From Aliiroseovarius pelagivivens (GTDB lineage: Bacteria; Pseudomonadota; Alphaproteobacteria; Rhodobacterales; Rhodobacteraceae): a DNA stretch of 64,000 nucleotides. Below are positions 42,801 through 52,405 of this stretch, one piece after another (the first letter of the stretch is position 1; every line of letters starts with the position of its first letter). The stretch is taken from the NCBI RefSeq assembly GCF_900302485.1, contig NZ_OMOI01000002.1, positions 682,001 through 746,000 of the forward strand, given 5' to 3'. Under the pieces are notes generated by a model. That model saw nothing but the letters and a program-made list of their open reading frames with translations. It ran no database searches and had not been told where the DNA came from. A program made the position numbers and the translations under genes.

Positions 42801-43877
42801 TCAAAACGCAATATCGACCCAGACAAGCCGGTGACGGGACGCGGTTTCGACCGTTTGCGCAAACGGATCATCAGGTAGGGGCCAGACCACGCCGCTGCCC
42901 TCTACACGCAGGCGCGTATCGGGCAAGACATAGCTGACCCGCAAGTTGCCGGGCTTCTGATCTGGCCAGTCCGCGGTATCAAACGCCGGGTCTGCCCTAT
43001 GATCTGCATCTGCGGCGGCTGCACCCCCGGCGCTTTGCGGGCGTGGGTCTTGCAGCTGCGGGTGGGTTAGAAGGGTGTTGATTGCTTCGTGTCGGCCATC
43101 CCCGTCCATCGCATCCAGATTGGCGTTTCCGGCAATCACCACGGGGGCGTCCGGCGTCGGGAAGAGCAGGGCGCCGTCCAGATACTTGGCCCAGAACGTC
43201 ACCTCGTCGTGGTTGCGTCGTCCGTTGCGGTCTTCGGGGCCGTCGAAGACGGGTGTGTTGGCGTGGAATGTCAGCAAGTGGAACGCGGGGCCGCTTTGTG
43301 GTTCCAGCGTGATGTCCCAATGCGCCACGCTGCTGAGGCGCTGGATCGACAGAGCCTCGGGCGTGGGAAAAGGGATCTCATCCGGGCCGGGCAGAAGTGC
43401 GCTGGGCAGGTCTTTCCATAGAAGATCCGAGAAACTGCGTACCTCGCCAATCGGCACACGCGACAGCACCGCCATCCCGCCTTCGCCGGCATAGCGCCCA
43501 AAGCTTTGCGCGTCTTCTGGTTCGGCCAAGCGTCCGTCGCCATCCAGATCAAACCCGGTGTCGACCCCGGTGTTCGGCGCGGCGGTGAAATTGTAGGGCA
43601 TCTCGTGGCCGACCTGCGCAAGATACGCTTGAAATGCCGCCAACGCGTGACCCTCAAGGTCATGGTCAAATCCCTGAAGCGCCAGAACATCCGGTTTTGC
43701 ATGGGCAATTACCTGCGCCAATGCAGCGATCTGCGGGTCTTCTTTCAGGATGTCCCGCAGCAACAGTCCGGGCCCCTTTTTGCGAATATCTGTGTGATAG
43801 GTCGCAATGCGCAACGTCTCGGCCAAAGCTGTGCAGGGAACAAGCGCCAGACATAGCGCCAGAAGGGGTCGTATCAT
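42801..43877 (-). CDS. secreted endonuclease/exonuclease/phosphatase-family protein
   Basis: This 358-residue protein has a signal peptide ([18 protein letters not shown]) and an EEP-type fold pattern: RIATYHTDI at the start of the mature part, DVLALQGFDHD (the usual Glu of the family is Gly here), VVIAGNANLDAMDGDGRHEA with the Asp/Asn catalytic pair, and a C-terminal SRHRLVWVDIAF. Such enzymes cleave phosphodiester bonds in nucleic acids or lipids. It may be a periplasmic nuclease or phosphatase. It overlaps the upstream membrane protein gene by 4 bases. Confidence 0.78.
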   Translation of the reverse strand: MIRPLLALCLALVPCTALAETLRIATYHTDIRKKGPGLLLRDILKEDPQIAALAQVIAHAKPDVLALQGFDHDLEGHALAAFQAYLAQVGHEMPYNFTAAPNTGVDTGFDLDGDGRLAEPEDAQSFGRYAGEGGMAVLSRVPIGEVRSFSDLLWKDLPSALLPGPDEIPFPTPEALSIQRLSSVAHWDITLEPQSGPAFHLLTFHANTPVFDGPEDRNGRRNHDEVTFWAKYLDGALLFPTPDAPVVIAGNANLDAMDGDGRHEAINTLLTHPQLQDPRPQSAGGAAAADADHRADPAFDTADWPDQKPGNLRVSYVLPDTRLRVEGSGVVWPLPDDPFAQTVETASRHRLVWVDIAF

Positions 43878-44716
43878 GCGGTTACAGGTTGTCCATTGCG
43901 GGCCGGAGCCCCGTTCCGCTTGCGATCATCGCTGATCATGACAGCAACCCGTTGCATGGCGATCCCGCGCATGAATAGGCTGGCGGGCAGGAAGGCCCAA
44001 GCGGTGACGGTCCAGATGATTGTCTGGGTTTCAATCACTTCGAATGAGTCAAATAGGGCCGCTGTTTCGACGACAATCATCGGTGTCAGGAAAGGCAGCA
44101 AGAACCCAAGAGCAATGTTCCAGCGCGCGTCCCGTTTCAGGCGGCGTACGATGTCGCCATTGCGGGCGGGGCTGAACGTGGGCAGGTTGACCCACAGGTT
44201 GAAGCTTTCTTGCCGATAAAAAGGCCAGTTGGTCAGGCGCAACGCGATCAAAAACACCGCGATGGAGAGAAGTGAGATCAGATAGCTCATCCCGGCAAAG
44301 GCGCGCAGCTGTACCAGATCCGCGAACGGGGCATCCGCCGGTAGGATCGACACCACCGCGTGAACGGGGCTGTATGGAAAATCAATGGCCTGCCCGATCA
44401 GGATACCGATCGAGGTCAAAAACTCGACCGTGATCGAGGGATCTACCTGCGAACGGGCGATGATTGACAGGCTTAGGACCGATGCAAACAGCGACAGAAA
44501 CCTGATACGGTTGAAGGGGCGGGCGTCCCGAAACTCGACAATGCTGGGGTAGGTGGACGCATATTCGAACGTGGTCAAAGCGGCCGCTGCCAAGGCAAGA
44601 ATTGCCACAACCTGACCGCCCTCGGCGCTGACTCCTGGAACCAGGACCGAAGGTGTTGCGATTAACATCACCATTAGACCAGCGCGCACAATGGCGCCAA
44701 TCAGTCGTCTTACCAT
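43874..44716 (-). CDS. multi-pass membrane protein of unknown function
   Basis: This 280-residue protein has about six hydrophobic segments (for example AGLMVMLIATPSVLVPGV and SYLISLLSIAVFLIALRL). No family is recognised. The start is the ATG 7 bases after GGAGG; longer in-frame starts upstream lack a ribosome binding site and would add a non-hydrophobic Arg/Pro-rich stretch. It is translationally coupled to the EEP-family gene (ATGA), so the two may work together at the inner membrane or in the periplasm. Confidence 0.75.
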   Translation of the reverse strand: MVRRLIGAIVRAGLMVMLIATPSVLVPGVSAEGGQVVAILALAAAALTTFEYASTYPSIVEFRDARPFNRIRFLSLFASVLSLSIIARSQVDPSITVEFLTSIGILIGQAIDFPYSPVHAVVSILPADAPFADLVQLRAFAGMSYLISLLSIAVFLIALRLTNWPFYRQESFNLWVNLPTFSPARNGDIVRRLKRDARWNIALGFLLPFLTPMIVVETAALFDSFEVIETQTIIWTVTAWAFLPASLFMRGIAMQRVAVMISDDRKRNGAPARNGQPVTA

Positions 44717-44916
44717 GCCTCTTCCTCCGCAATACGGACGGTGCGATTCATGCCGCATCCTTGTTCCGCGCTTGCCCCTCGCTAGGGTCAAACCAGGGTG
44801 GTTGGGAATAGACTGCGCAGGAAAAGGGGGTGCTGCAAGGCTAGGAGCGATATTCGCGGTAAGATTGCCCCAAAAACGCCACAAATGATGCCGGAATGCA
44901 CCAAATTGACACCAAA

Positions 44917-44945
44917 AAGGGGTCGACCATGATAGTCGACCCCTT
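44917..44945 (-). terminator. terminator downstream of leuD
   Basis: AAGGGGTCGAC and GTCGACCCCTT form an 11-base-pair stem with a 7-base loop. On the minus strand it is followed by a run of T, as expected for the end of the leuCD transcript, 22 bases after the leuD stop. Confidence 0.85.
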
Positions 44946-44966
44946 CCTGTGGTTGTATTTTAAAAG

Positions 44967-45572
44967 TCAGACCCAGGGACGAGCCGCTGCTGCCTTGGCT
45001 TCAAAAGCGTCGATTGACGCTTTCTTTGCCATCGTCAGGCCGATGTCATCAAGACCTTCCAGCAGGCAGTGTTTCTTGAACGCATCGACTTCGAAAGCAA
45101 TGGTTTCACCGTCCGAAGTGGTGATTTCCTGCGCTTCCAGATCCACGGTCATCCGGGCATTTGCACCCTTTTCCGCGTCCGCCATCAGCGTGTCGACTTG
45201 CTCTTGCGGCAGGACGATCGGCAGGATGCCGTTCTTGAAGCAGTTGTTGAAGAAGATGTCAGCGAACGAGGTCGAGACCACGCATTTGATGCCGAAATCT
45301 GCAATCGCCCAAGGAGCGTGCTCGCGCGACGAGCCACAGCCGAAGTTGTCACCGGCGATCAGGATCTGGGTGTCGCGGTATTGCGGCTTGTTCAGCACGA
45401 AATCTTCGATCTCGGTGCCGTCGCGGTTATAGCGCATCTCGTCAAACAGGTTCTTGCCGAAGCCTGTGCGTGCGATCGATTTCAGGAACACTTTCGGGAT
45501 GATCATATCCGTGTCGATGTTCACCAGCGGCATAGGGGCCGCGATACCTTGGAGTTTTTCAAACTTTTCCAT
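44967..45572 (-). CDS. leuD: 3-isopropylmalate dehydratase small subunit
   Basis: This 201-residue swivel-domain subunit has [16 protein letters not shown], the substrate-specificity stretch [20 protein letters not shown], and the C-terminal region found in LeuD1-type proteins. With LeuC it isomerises 2-isopropylmalate to 3-isopropylmalate. It begins 12 bases after leuC and ends before a strong terminator, so leuCD is a two-gene unit. Confidence 0.96.
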   Translation of the reverse strand: MEKFEKLQGIAAPMPLVNIDTDMIIPKVFLKSIARTGFGKNLFDEMRYNRDGTEIEDFVLNKPQYRDTQILIAGDNFGCGSSREHAPWAIADFGIKCVVSTSFADIFFNNCFKNGILPIVLPQEQVDTLMADAEKGANARMTVDLEAQEITTSDGETIAFEVDAFKKHCLLEGLDDIGLTMAKKASIDAFEAKAAAARPWV

Positions 45573-45584
45573 GTTGCGGTCCTC

Positions 45585-46994
45585 TTAGATCAGTTCACGA
45601 ACGTCGGTCAGCCGACCGGTCAGCGCGGCAGCGGCGGCCATGGCGGGCGACACCAGGTGGGTTCGGCCTTTATAGCCCTGACGACCTTCGAAGTTGCGGT
45701 TCGAGGTCGAGGCACAGCGCTCGTTCTCGGACAGTTGGTCGGGGTTCATTGCCAGACACATCGAGCAGCCAGCCAGACGCCATTCAAAGCCAGCGTCCTT
45801 GAAGATGTCAGCCAGTCCTTCTTCTTCAGCCTGAGCGCGGACCAGACCCGAACCGGGTACGATCATGGCACGCATGCCGTCTTTGATCTTCTTGCCTTTC
45901 ACGATCTCGGCCACAGCGCGCATGTCTTCGATGCGGCCGTTGGTGCAGGACCCGATGAATACGGTGTCGATCTCGATGTCGGTCAGTTTCTGACCCGGTG
46001 TCAGACCCATATAGTCAAGCGAGCGTGCAGCCGCGTCGACTTTGCCGCCTTCGAAATCAGACGGGCTGGGAACGACAGCCGAAATCGGCAGAACATCCTC
46101 GGGCGAGGTGCCCCAGGTCACAACCGGCTCGATCTCTTCGCCTTTCAGCGTGACGACTTTGTCGAAATGCGCGCCTTCGTCGGTGAAGAGCGTTTTCCAA
46201 TAGTCCAAAGCCTGCTCGAACTGGCCACCTTTCGGGGCGTGCGGGCGGCCTTTAACGTATTCAAAGGTGGTTTCGTCCGGGGCGATCAGGCCAGCGCGGG
46301 CGCCGCCTTCGATGGCCATGTTACAGACGGTCATACGGCCTTCCATCGACAGATCGCGGATCGCTTCACCGCAGTATTCGATGACATAGCCGGTGCCGCC
46401 GCCGGTGCCGGTCTCGCCGATCACGGCCAGCGTGATGTCCTTGGCGGTCACGCCCGGCTTCAGCTTGCCGGTGATCTCGACCTTCATGTTCTTGGACTTT
46501 TTCTGGATCAGCGTTTGCGTCGCCAGAACGTGCTCAACTTCCGAGGTGCCGATGCCGTGGGCCAGTGCGCCGAACGCACCGTGGGTCGCGGTGTGGCTGT
46601 CGCCGCACACAACGGTCATGCCGGGCAGGGTCCAGCCCTGTTCCGGGCCAACGATGTGCACGATGCCCTGACGGACGTCCGAAACCGGATAGTAATGCAC
46701 ACCAAATTCCTTGGCGTTCTTGTCCAGTGCAGCCACCTGAATGCGGCTTTCCTCGGTCATCTGCGAGGGGTCTTCACGGCCAGCGGTGGTCGGAACGTTG
46801 TGGTCCGGCACGGCGATAGTCTTGTCCGGTGCGTGAACCTGACGGCCAGCCATGCGCAGGCCTTCGAACGCCTGCGGGCTGGTCACTTCGTGGACCAGAT
46901 GGCGGTCGATATACAAAAGGCAGGTGCCGTCTTCAGCTTCGTGGGCTACGTGGGCATCCCAGATTTTATCATAGAGTGTCTTCGGGGCGGTCAT
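45585..46994 (-). CDS. leuC: 3-isopropylmalate dehydratase large subunit
   Basis: This 469-residue aconitase-family protein binds a [4Fe-4S] cluster. Cluster cysteines are in [20 protein letters not shown] and in [26 protein letters not shown] and [20 protein letters not shown] are also diagnostic. The start is the ATG after GGAGAGCGAT; the frame extends upstream without family resemblance. A short leucine-containing leader frame and a hairpin precede it on the same strand. Confidence 0.97.
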   Translation of the reverse strand: MTAPKTLYDKIWDAHVAHEAEDGTCLLYIDRHLVHEVTSPQAFEGLRMAGRQVHAPDKTIAVPDHNVPTTAGREDPSQMTEESRIQVAALDKNAKEFGVHYYPVSDVRQGIVHIVGPEQGWTLPGMTVVCGDSHTATHGAFGALAHGIGTSEVEHVLATQTLIQKKSKNMKVEITGKLKPGVTAKDITLAVIGETGTGGGTGYVIEYCGEAIRDLSMEGRMTVCNMAIEGGARAGLIAPDETTFEYVKGRPHAPKGGQFEQALDYWKTLFTDEGAHFDKVVTLKGEEIEPVVTWGTSPEDVLPISAVVPSPSDFEGGKVDAAARSLDYMGLTPGQKLTDIEIDTVFIGSCTNGRIEDMRAVAEIVKGKKIKDGMRAMIVPGSGLVRAQAEEEGLADIFKDAGFEWRLAGCSMCLAMNPDQLSENERCASTSNRNFEGRQGYKGRTHLVSPAMAAAAALTGRLTDVRELI

Positions 46995-47049
46995 ATCGCT
47001 CTCCGTGGATATCGTGTGGATTGTGATTGGGTAGGGTGACAGGGATTGC

Positions 47050-47069
47050 TCGCCCGCGGAAACGGGCGA
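47050..47069 (-). other. hairpin in leuC leader
   Basis: TCGCCCG and CGGGCGA form a 7-base-pair stem with a 6-base loop, 7 bases after the stop of a short leader frame and 55 bases before leuC. No T run follows, so it is not a simple terminator. It could act in translation-coupled control. Confidence 0.4.
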
Positions 47070-47076
47070 CAAAGTC

Positions 47077-47163
47077 TTATAGGCAGGCAAGCACCGCGTT
47101 CTGGGCGCCGAAGAAGCGCCACGGCAAGAACGCGTGGTCATCCATGTCAAAAATCCGAGTCAT
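47077..47163 (-). CDS. possible 28-codon leader peptide upstream of leuC
   Basis: A short frame on the leuC strand encodes 28 residues, beginning [20 protein letters not shown] and ending in VLACL, with three Leu codons of three kinds (TTG, CTT, CTA), two of them in the last five codons. It stops 7 bases before a hairpin, the layout of attenuator leaders. The ribosome binding site is poor, and two other Met codons could start it. It may be a leucine-sensing leader or chance. Confidence 0.3.
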   Translation of the reverse strand: MTRIFDMDDHAFLPWRFFGAQNAVLACL

Positions 47164-47258
47164 GCTGGTCAGATAACCGTTCCCGCCCTTCAGGGCAAGG
47201 GGCGAGGCTCTGGACCTTCTATATGGGACCATGCCATGCTGCCAAAAAAGGAGGGGGA

Positions 47259-48617
47259 ATGGAGCAGGATCCCGCAGCCGAAGTCAAACCGGACGTGTCC
47301 ACAGAGCCGTCCGGACCGTCCCTGACCGAACAGCTTTGGTCGCTTTGGGAGGACGGTGGCGACTTTGTTGTCAGCCTTAGTCAGACATGGCGGCTGTATC
47401 AGGTTCTCATCATGCTGGGACTTGCGGCGACTGCGTTTATCATTTCTCGACTTCTGGTTCCAAAGATCGAAGCATGGCTGCGTACCCGCGAGGGGTGGTC
47501 CAAACGCAAGTTGCGCTTTGCCATTCATCTGCGCAATCGGATCGCGATGATGGCTTATATCGTGCTGTCATGGGGCACGGTGTCCGTGATGCGCGAAGTC
47601 ACATGGCCCTCCCGCAGCTATCTGATCGCGCTCGTTGCTACGATGGTCACGGCGTGGCTGTTGGTGGGGCTTGCTGCCTTCGCGATCGAAAACCGCCCCC
47701 TGCGCCGCATGGCCACGTGGGGCATGTGGATTTATGTCACGCTCTATTTCCTTGGCATCACCGAAGAGACTGCGAGCGTTCTTGATAACCTCGCGCTCGA
47801 GGTCGGGGACTTCCGGATTTCACTTTGGACCATCCTGCGTGTCTTGGTGATCCTTGGCATCCTATTTGCATTGGCACGAATGCTCAGTCGAGGATCCGCC
47901 GCGCGTATTCAAGAGAACGAGGATATCTCGCCATCCATGAAGGTGTTGGCGGTGAAGTTCCTTCAGATGGGCCTGTATGGCGCAGCTTTCTTTATCGCGC
48001 TGAAGGCGGTCGGAGTGGACCTGACCGGATTGGCCTTCCTGTCTGGCGCCATTGGTCTGGGCCTTGGTTTTGGTCTGCAAAAGGTCGTGTCGAACCTTGT
48101 GTCAGGCGTGATCATCTTGCTGGACAAGTCAATCAAACCCGGAGACGTGATCAGCCTTGGCGACACATTCGGCTGGATCGAACAATTGGGCGCGCGCTAT
48201 GTGTCCGTGGTGACGCGGGACGGGCGCGAATACCTTATCCCGAACGAAGACCTGATCACCGGACAGGTGGTGAACTGGTCGCATACCAACGCCTTCGTGC
48301 GCTTGGATATCTTTTTCGGTACCGCCTATGGCGATGATCCCCATCGAGTACGCAAAATCGCAATCGATGCCGCTCGCAGTGTCGACCGTGTGCTCAGCTT
48401 CCGCCCGCCCGTTTGCCATATCGTCGGATTTGGTGACAGCTCGGTCGACTATATCCTGCGCTTCTGGATCGATGATCCGTCTGGCGGGCTGACCAATATT
48501 CGCGGCAATGTCTATCTGGCGCTTTGGGATGCGTTCCACGAGCATGGCATCTCGATCCCATTCCCGCAGCGCGAGGTTCGGATGCTGGAAGATGCCGGCC
48601 CCAAAATCGACCCGTGA
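47259..48617 (+). CDS. MscS-family mechanosensitive channel
   Basis: This 452-residue protein has four or five N-terminal membrane segments followed by the MscS core: GAIGLGLGFGLQKVVSNLVS is the pore helix, then IILLDKSIKPGDVISLGDTF and the beta domain with RDGREYLIPNEDLITGQVVN. MscS channels release solutes on osmotic downshock. The start ATG follows AAGGAGGGGGA. It is divergent from leuC with 264 bases between the starts. Confidence 0.92.
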   Translation: MEQDPAAEVKPDVSTEPSGPSLTEQLWSLWEDGGDFVVSLSQTWRLYQVLIMLGLAATAFIISRLLVPKIEAWLRTREGWSKRKLRFAIHLRNRIAMMAYIVLSWGTVSVMREVTWPSRSYLIALVATMVTAWLLVGLAAFAIENRPLRRMATWGMWIYVTLYFLGITEETASVLDNLALEVGDFRISLWTILRVLVILGILFALARMLSRGSAARIQENEDISPSMKVLAVKFLQMGLYGAAFFIALKAVGVDLTGLAFLSGAIGLGLGFGLQKVVSNLVSGVIILLDKSIKPGDVISLGDTFGWIEQLGARYVSVVTRDGREYLIPNEDLITGQVVNWSHTNAFVRLDIFFGTAYGDDPHRVRKIAIDAARSVDRVLSFRPPVCHIVGFGDSSVDYILRFWIDDPSGGLTNIRGNVYLALWDAFHEHGISIPFPQREVRMLEDAGPKIDP

Positions 48618-48658
48618 CCTGTTTACATACCCTTCACGCTGGCTTGATAAACGGTGGA

Positions 48659-48687
48659 TTGAGCTTATGTGCTGGCGGTGTTACGAT
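48659..48687 (+). promoter_or_regulatory. candidate promoter for rsfS operon
   Basis: TTGAGC (48659-48664), 17 bases, then TACGAT (48682-48687) resembles a sigma70 promoter 107 bases upstream of the chosen rsfS start. The hexamers are moderate matches, so this is tentative. Confidence 0.3.
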
Positions 48688-48793
48688 TCTTACATGCCCA
48701 GCACCGGGGCGGAACGGTGTGTAATGTTAGGAGGACAATGTCCTGTCTTTGCAAACAGAGGCTGCATCAGGCGCAGCCGCAGGGGATCCCGAA

Positions 48794-49159
48794 ATGACGG
48801 CTAACCCCGGAAATACCGCCAGCGAGCAGATGCTGGCCCTTGTCCTGAAGACCCTTGAAGAAGACAAAGCCGAAGACGTTGTGGTGATCAGCCTCAACGG
48901 CAAGTCGCAGATTGCCGACAACATGGTCGTGTGCTCTGGTCGTTCGACTCGTCAGGTATCTGCCATTTCTGAAAAGCTTGCAGATAAGCTGAAGCAGGAA
49001 ATGGGCGTCTTCTCGAAGATTGAAGGGAAGGGTCAGGGCGACTGGGTGCTGATCGACGGGGGCGACGTGATCGTCCACGTGTTCCGCCCGGAAGTGCGTG
49101 AGTTCTATCAGCTTGAAAAGATGTGGATGGAACCCGGCGCGGCCGACGCCGCGACCTGA
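48794..49159 (+). CDS. rsfS: ribosome silencing factor
   Basis: This 121-residue RsfS/Iojap protein has MLALVLKTLEEDKAEDVVVI, DNMVVCSGRSTRQVSAISEK and GDWVLIDGGDVIVHVFRPEV. It binds ribosomal protein L14 and blocks subunit joining under starvation. The start is uncertain: the ATG at 48794 follows AGGGGA, while an upstream TTG (48749) is 14 bases from a strong GGAGG. It precedes rlmH by 15 bases, a common pairing. Confidence 0.9.
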   Translation: MTANPGNTASEQMLALVLKTLEEDKAEDVVVISLNGKSQIADNMVVCSGRSTRQVSAISEKLADKLKQEMGVFSKIEGKGQGDWVLIDGGDVIVHVFRPEVREFYQLEKMWMEPGAADAAT

Positions 49160-49174
49160 TCAGGGGGCGATAGG

Positions 49175-49645
49175 ATGCGCGTGCATGTCTGCGCGGTCGG
49201 ACGGCTGCGCAAATCGCCCGAACTTGAGCTGATCACCGACTATTCCACCCGGTTCGACCGGACCGGGCGGGCGCTGGGCCTTGGTCCGCTCTCTCTCCAT
49301 GAAGTCGAAGACAAGAAGGGCGGCGGCATGTCTGCTGAAGCGCCCTTGTTGGAACGTGCCATTCCCAAAGGTGCGCTGATCTGCACGATGGATGAGCGCG
49401 GCAAGGTCATGTCCTCGCCCGAGTTTGCCAACCTTTTGGGCCGTTGGCGTGATGAAGGTCGCGGAGATGTGGCCTTTGTCATTGGTGGTGCAGACGGGAT
49501 CGATCCGTCCCTGCGCGCCAAGGCGGATGCCAGCCTGTCCTTTGGTAAAATGGTCTGGCCCCACATGCTTGTCCGCGTGATGTTGTCCGAACAGCTTTAT
49601 CGCGCGGCGAGTATTCTGGCAGGAAGCCCGTATCACCGGGTCTAG
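49175..49645 (+). CDS. rlmH: 23S rRNA pseudouridine-1915 N3-methyltransferase
   Basis: This 156-residue SPOUT methyltransferase has an RlmH-specific pattern: VGRLRKSPELELITDYSTRF at the N-terminus, FVIGGADGIDPSLRAKADAS in the knot, and the C-terminal KMVWPHMLVRVMLSEQLYRA followed by SPYHRV, the family ending. It methylates pseudouridine 1915 of 23S rRNA. The start ATG follows AGGGGGCGATAGG. Confidence 0.96.
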   Translation: MRVHVCAVGRLRKSPELELITDYSTRFDRTGRALGLGPLSLHEVEDKKGGGMSAEAPLLERAIPKGALICTMDERGKVMSSPEFANLLGRWRDEGRGDVAFVIGGADGIDPSLRAKADASLSFGKMVWPHMLVRVMLSEQLYRAASILAGSPYHRV

Positions 49646-49717
49646 AACCACGCCTCAACCGTTGCACACGCCCCCCTGACCCCATAGATAGAAGGCGAGC
49701 AGCCAGAGGACCCCGAC

Positions 49718-51238
49718 ATGACTATCCCGAAACCCGTTGTTTTGTGCATTCTGGATGGATGGGGTCTGCGCGAGGACACCGCCTATAACGCGCCAGCACT
49801 GGCAAACACGCCGAACTTTGAGCGGCTGATGGCGACCTGCCCCAACAATACACTGATCACCCACGGTCCCGATGTTGGCCTGCCAACCGGCCAGATGGGG
49901 AATTCCGAGGTCGGCCACACCAACATCGGTGCAGGCCGTGTGGTGGCGATGGATCTGGGTCAGATTGATCTGGCGATCGAGGATGGTAGCTTTTTCAAGA
50001 ACAAGGCCCTTCTGGATTTTGCCGCCAAGGTCAAGGCCGCTGGCGGTACCGCCCATATCGCGGGTCTTGTCAGTCCCGGTGGAGTTCACAGCCACCAAAA
50101 CCACCTTGTGGCCGCAGCAAAGGCACTGACCGATGCTGGGCTGACCGTGGCGATCCACGCGATCACCGATGGGCGCGACGTGGCCCCGCAATCCGCCCGC
50201 GAACAGCTGGCTGCGTTTCAGGCGGACCTGCCCGAAGGCGCGCGCATTGTGACCCTGTCTGGCCGTTACTTTGCAATGGACCGCGATAACCGGTGGGAGC
50301 GTGTCTCGCTTGCTTACAAGGCCATTGCGCAGGGCGACGGCAAGGTGTTCAGCTCGGTCGATGCGGCGATTTCTTCGGCCTATAACAACGAAACCACCGA
50401 CGAGTTCATCCGCCCGGTGATCATCGACGAACATGCGGGTCTGCAAGATGGTGACGGGTTGTTCTTCATCAACTTCCGCGCCGACCGCACCCGCGAAATC
50501 CTGCGCGCCATTGGCGAGCCGGGCTTTGACGAATTTGCTGTGGGTGCGCGCCCAACCCTGTCGGCGCTTCTGGGCATGGTCGAGTATTCCGACGCCCATA
50601 ACGCCTATATGACCACTTGTTTCCCCAAGCGTGACATCGTGAACACGCTGGCAGAATGGGTTGCCAAGCATGGCAAGACCCAGTTCCACACCGCCGAGAC
50701 CGAGAAATATCCCCATGTCACCTTCTTCCTGAACGGTGGCAAGGAAGCCCCCGTCGAGGGCGAGACGCGCTATATGGCCGCCAGCCCCAAGGTTGCGACC
50801 TATGACCTGCAACCCGAGATGTCGGCGCCCGACGTGACTGAACATTTCGTGCAAGCGATCCATGACGGGTTTGACCTGATCGTCACCAACTTCGCCAATC
50901 CCGACATGGTCGGCCATACTGGTGACTTGGATGCGGCCATCGCGGCCTGCGAAGCTGTGGATCAAGGTCTGGGCAAGGTGATTGCAGCTTTGGAAGAGGT
51001 CGGCGGCGCGATGATCGTCACTGCGGATCACGGCAATTGCGAAACCATGTGGGATGACGCGACGAACGGCCCTCACACTGCCCACACCACCAACCTGGTT
51101 CCCGTGGTTTTGATGGGTGCGCCGGACGGGAGCTCTTTGGCACATGGGCGGTTGGCCGATCTGGCCCCCACGGTATTAGAGCTGATGGATCTTCCGAAAC
51201 CTGCCGAGATGACCGGCGAAAGCCTGATCCGTCCGTGA
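49718..51238 (+). CDS. gpmI: 2,3-bisphosphoglycerate-independent phosphoglycerate mutase
   Basis: This 506-residue alkaline-phosphatase-superfamily enzyme has the N-terminal CILDGWGLRE Asp, the catalytic Ser in TGQMGNSEVGHTNIGAGR, HAITDGRDVAPQSAREQL, and the metal-site ANPDMVGHTGDLDAAIAACE and ITADHGN (here VTADHGNCETMW). It interconverts 3- and 2-phosphoglycerate in glycolysis. The stop overlaps the next gene by 4 bases (GTGA). Confidence 0.97.
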   Translation: MTIPKPVVLCILDGWGLREDTAYNAPALANTPNFERLMATCPNNTLITHGPDVGLPTGQMGNSEVGHTNIGAGRVVAMDLGQIDLAIEDGSFFKNKALLDFAAKVKAAGGTAHIAGLVSPGGVHSHQNHLVAAAKALTDAGLTVAIHAITDGRDVAPQSAREQLAAFQADLPEGARIVTLSGRYFAMDRDNRWERVSLAYKAIAQGDGKVFSSVDAAISSAYNNETTDEFIRPVIIDEHAGLQDGDGLFFINFRADRTREILRAIGEPGFDEFAVGARPTLSALLGMVEYSDAHNAYMTTCFPKRDIVNTLAEWVAKHGKTQFHTAETEKYPHVTFFLNGGKEAPVEGETRYMAASPKVATYDLQPEMSAPDVTEHFVQAIHDGFDLIVTNFANPDMVGHTGDLDAAIAACEAVDQGLGKVIAALEEVGGAMIVTADHGNCETMWDDATNGPHTAHTTNLVPVVLMGAPDGSSLAHGRLADLAPTVLELMDLPKPAEMTGESLIRP

Positions 51239-52401
51239 TCTTGCGCCACGCCCTCCAGCCCCTTCTGGCGGGCCTTGCCTTGGTCCTGGCGACCGGGCCT
51301 TTGTCTGCGCAATCCGACCCCACGCAAACAGCCCGGGCAGCAATGGGCCAGCTTGAGGCCGCAACACAAGCCCTGCAAGAGGCGCAGAAATCCGGCGACC
51401 GAATCGCGGCGCTGACGCAGACCGTGCAAGCCTACGAGGAAGGCCTGTCTTCCCTGCGCGACGGGTTGCGTCGGATCAACCTGCGTGAAGCCACTCTGCA
51501 AGCCGCCTTTAATGCGGAAAGTGATCGTCTGGGCCAGCTTCTTGGCGTGCTGCAAGCCATCGGAAAAGCACCCGAGCCCGCGCTTTTGGTCCATCCGTCC
51601 GGCCCATTGGGCACTGCGCGGTCAGGTATGATTCTGTCTGAAGTGACCCCCGCCCTGCAAGCTCAGGCCGAAGATCTGCGTCTCAGACTGGAAGAGCAGC
51701 GCACCCTGCGCGCGCTTCAGGAAAACGCCGTGGACACGTTGCAAGCGGGCTTGGCCGGCGTGCAGGAAGCACGGTTTGAGCTTAGCCTTGCTATCGCGCG
51801 CCGCACCCAATTGCCTCGTCGCTTTGTTGCGGACGAAGCGCGGATGAAAACCCTTGTGGAAAGTGCGGACACGCTGGCCAGCTTTGCCGAAGGTCTGATG
51901 TCGGACCCGAAAGCCAATGCCAGCGCCACGGCTCTGCCGGACTTCGCGTCCGTGCGTGGGCGCCTGGCCATGCCGGTTCTGGGCCGCGTACTGCGCGGAT
52001 ATGGCGAGCGTGATGCCGCGGGCATTCAGCGCCCCGGCCTGATTGTCGTGACGCGCCCCTTGTCCATTGTCACAACCCCGTGGCCCGCCACGATCCGCTA
52101 TCTCGGCCCGCTTCTGGACTATGGAAACGTGGCCATTCTGGAACCCGGTGACGGCTATCTTTTGGTGCTAGCCGGGTTGGGTCAATTGTATGGAGACGTG
52201 GGCGAAGTGTTGGCCCAAGGCGCGCCCGTAGGTCTGATGGGCGGGGCCGATCCGGCTGTCAGCTCCGGCGATGATCAAGCGTTTTTGATCGCTGCGGAGG
52301 AAGGAACTGGCGCAGAACGCTCGGAAACGCTTTATATAGAGCTTAGAAAAGACGGAAAACCCGTGGATCCCACGAACTGGTTCGCGGCAGGCAAGGATTG
52401 A
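51235..52401 (+). CDS. EnvC-like murein hydrolase activator (degenerate LytM domain)
   Basis: This 388-residue protein has a signal peptide (to about residue 25, ending LSAQ), a long coiled-coil region (about 35-200) and a C-terminal LytM/M23-like fold (about 260-375, LLDYGNVAILEPGDGYLLVL). The HxxxD and HxH zinc motifs of active M23 peptidases are absent, as in EnvC, which activates amidases for daughter-cell separation rather than cutting murein itself. It starts with GTG in the gpmI stop. The gene order with a downstream S41 peptidase is common in alphaproteobacteria. Confidence 0.85.
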   Translation: MILRHALQPLLAGLALVLATGPLSAQSDPTQTARAAMGQLEAATQALQEAQKSGDRIAALTQTVQAYEEGLSSLRDGLRRINLREATLQAAFNAESDRLGQLLGVLQAIGKAPEPALLVHPSGPLGTARSGMILSEVTPALQAQAEDLRLRLEEQRTLRALQENAVDTLQAGLAGVQEARFELSLAIARRTQLPRRFVADEARMKTLVESADTLASFAEGLMSDPKANASATALPDFASVRGRLAMPVLGRVLRGYGERDAAGIQRPGLIVVTRPLSIVTTPWPATIRYLGPLLDYGNVAILEPGDGYLLVLAGLGQLYGDVGEVLAQGAPVGLMGGADPAVSSGDDQAFLIAAEEGTGAERSETLYIELRKDGKPVDPTNWFAAGKD

Positions 52402-52405
52402 TGGA

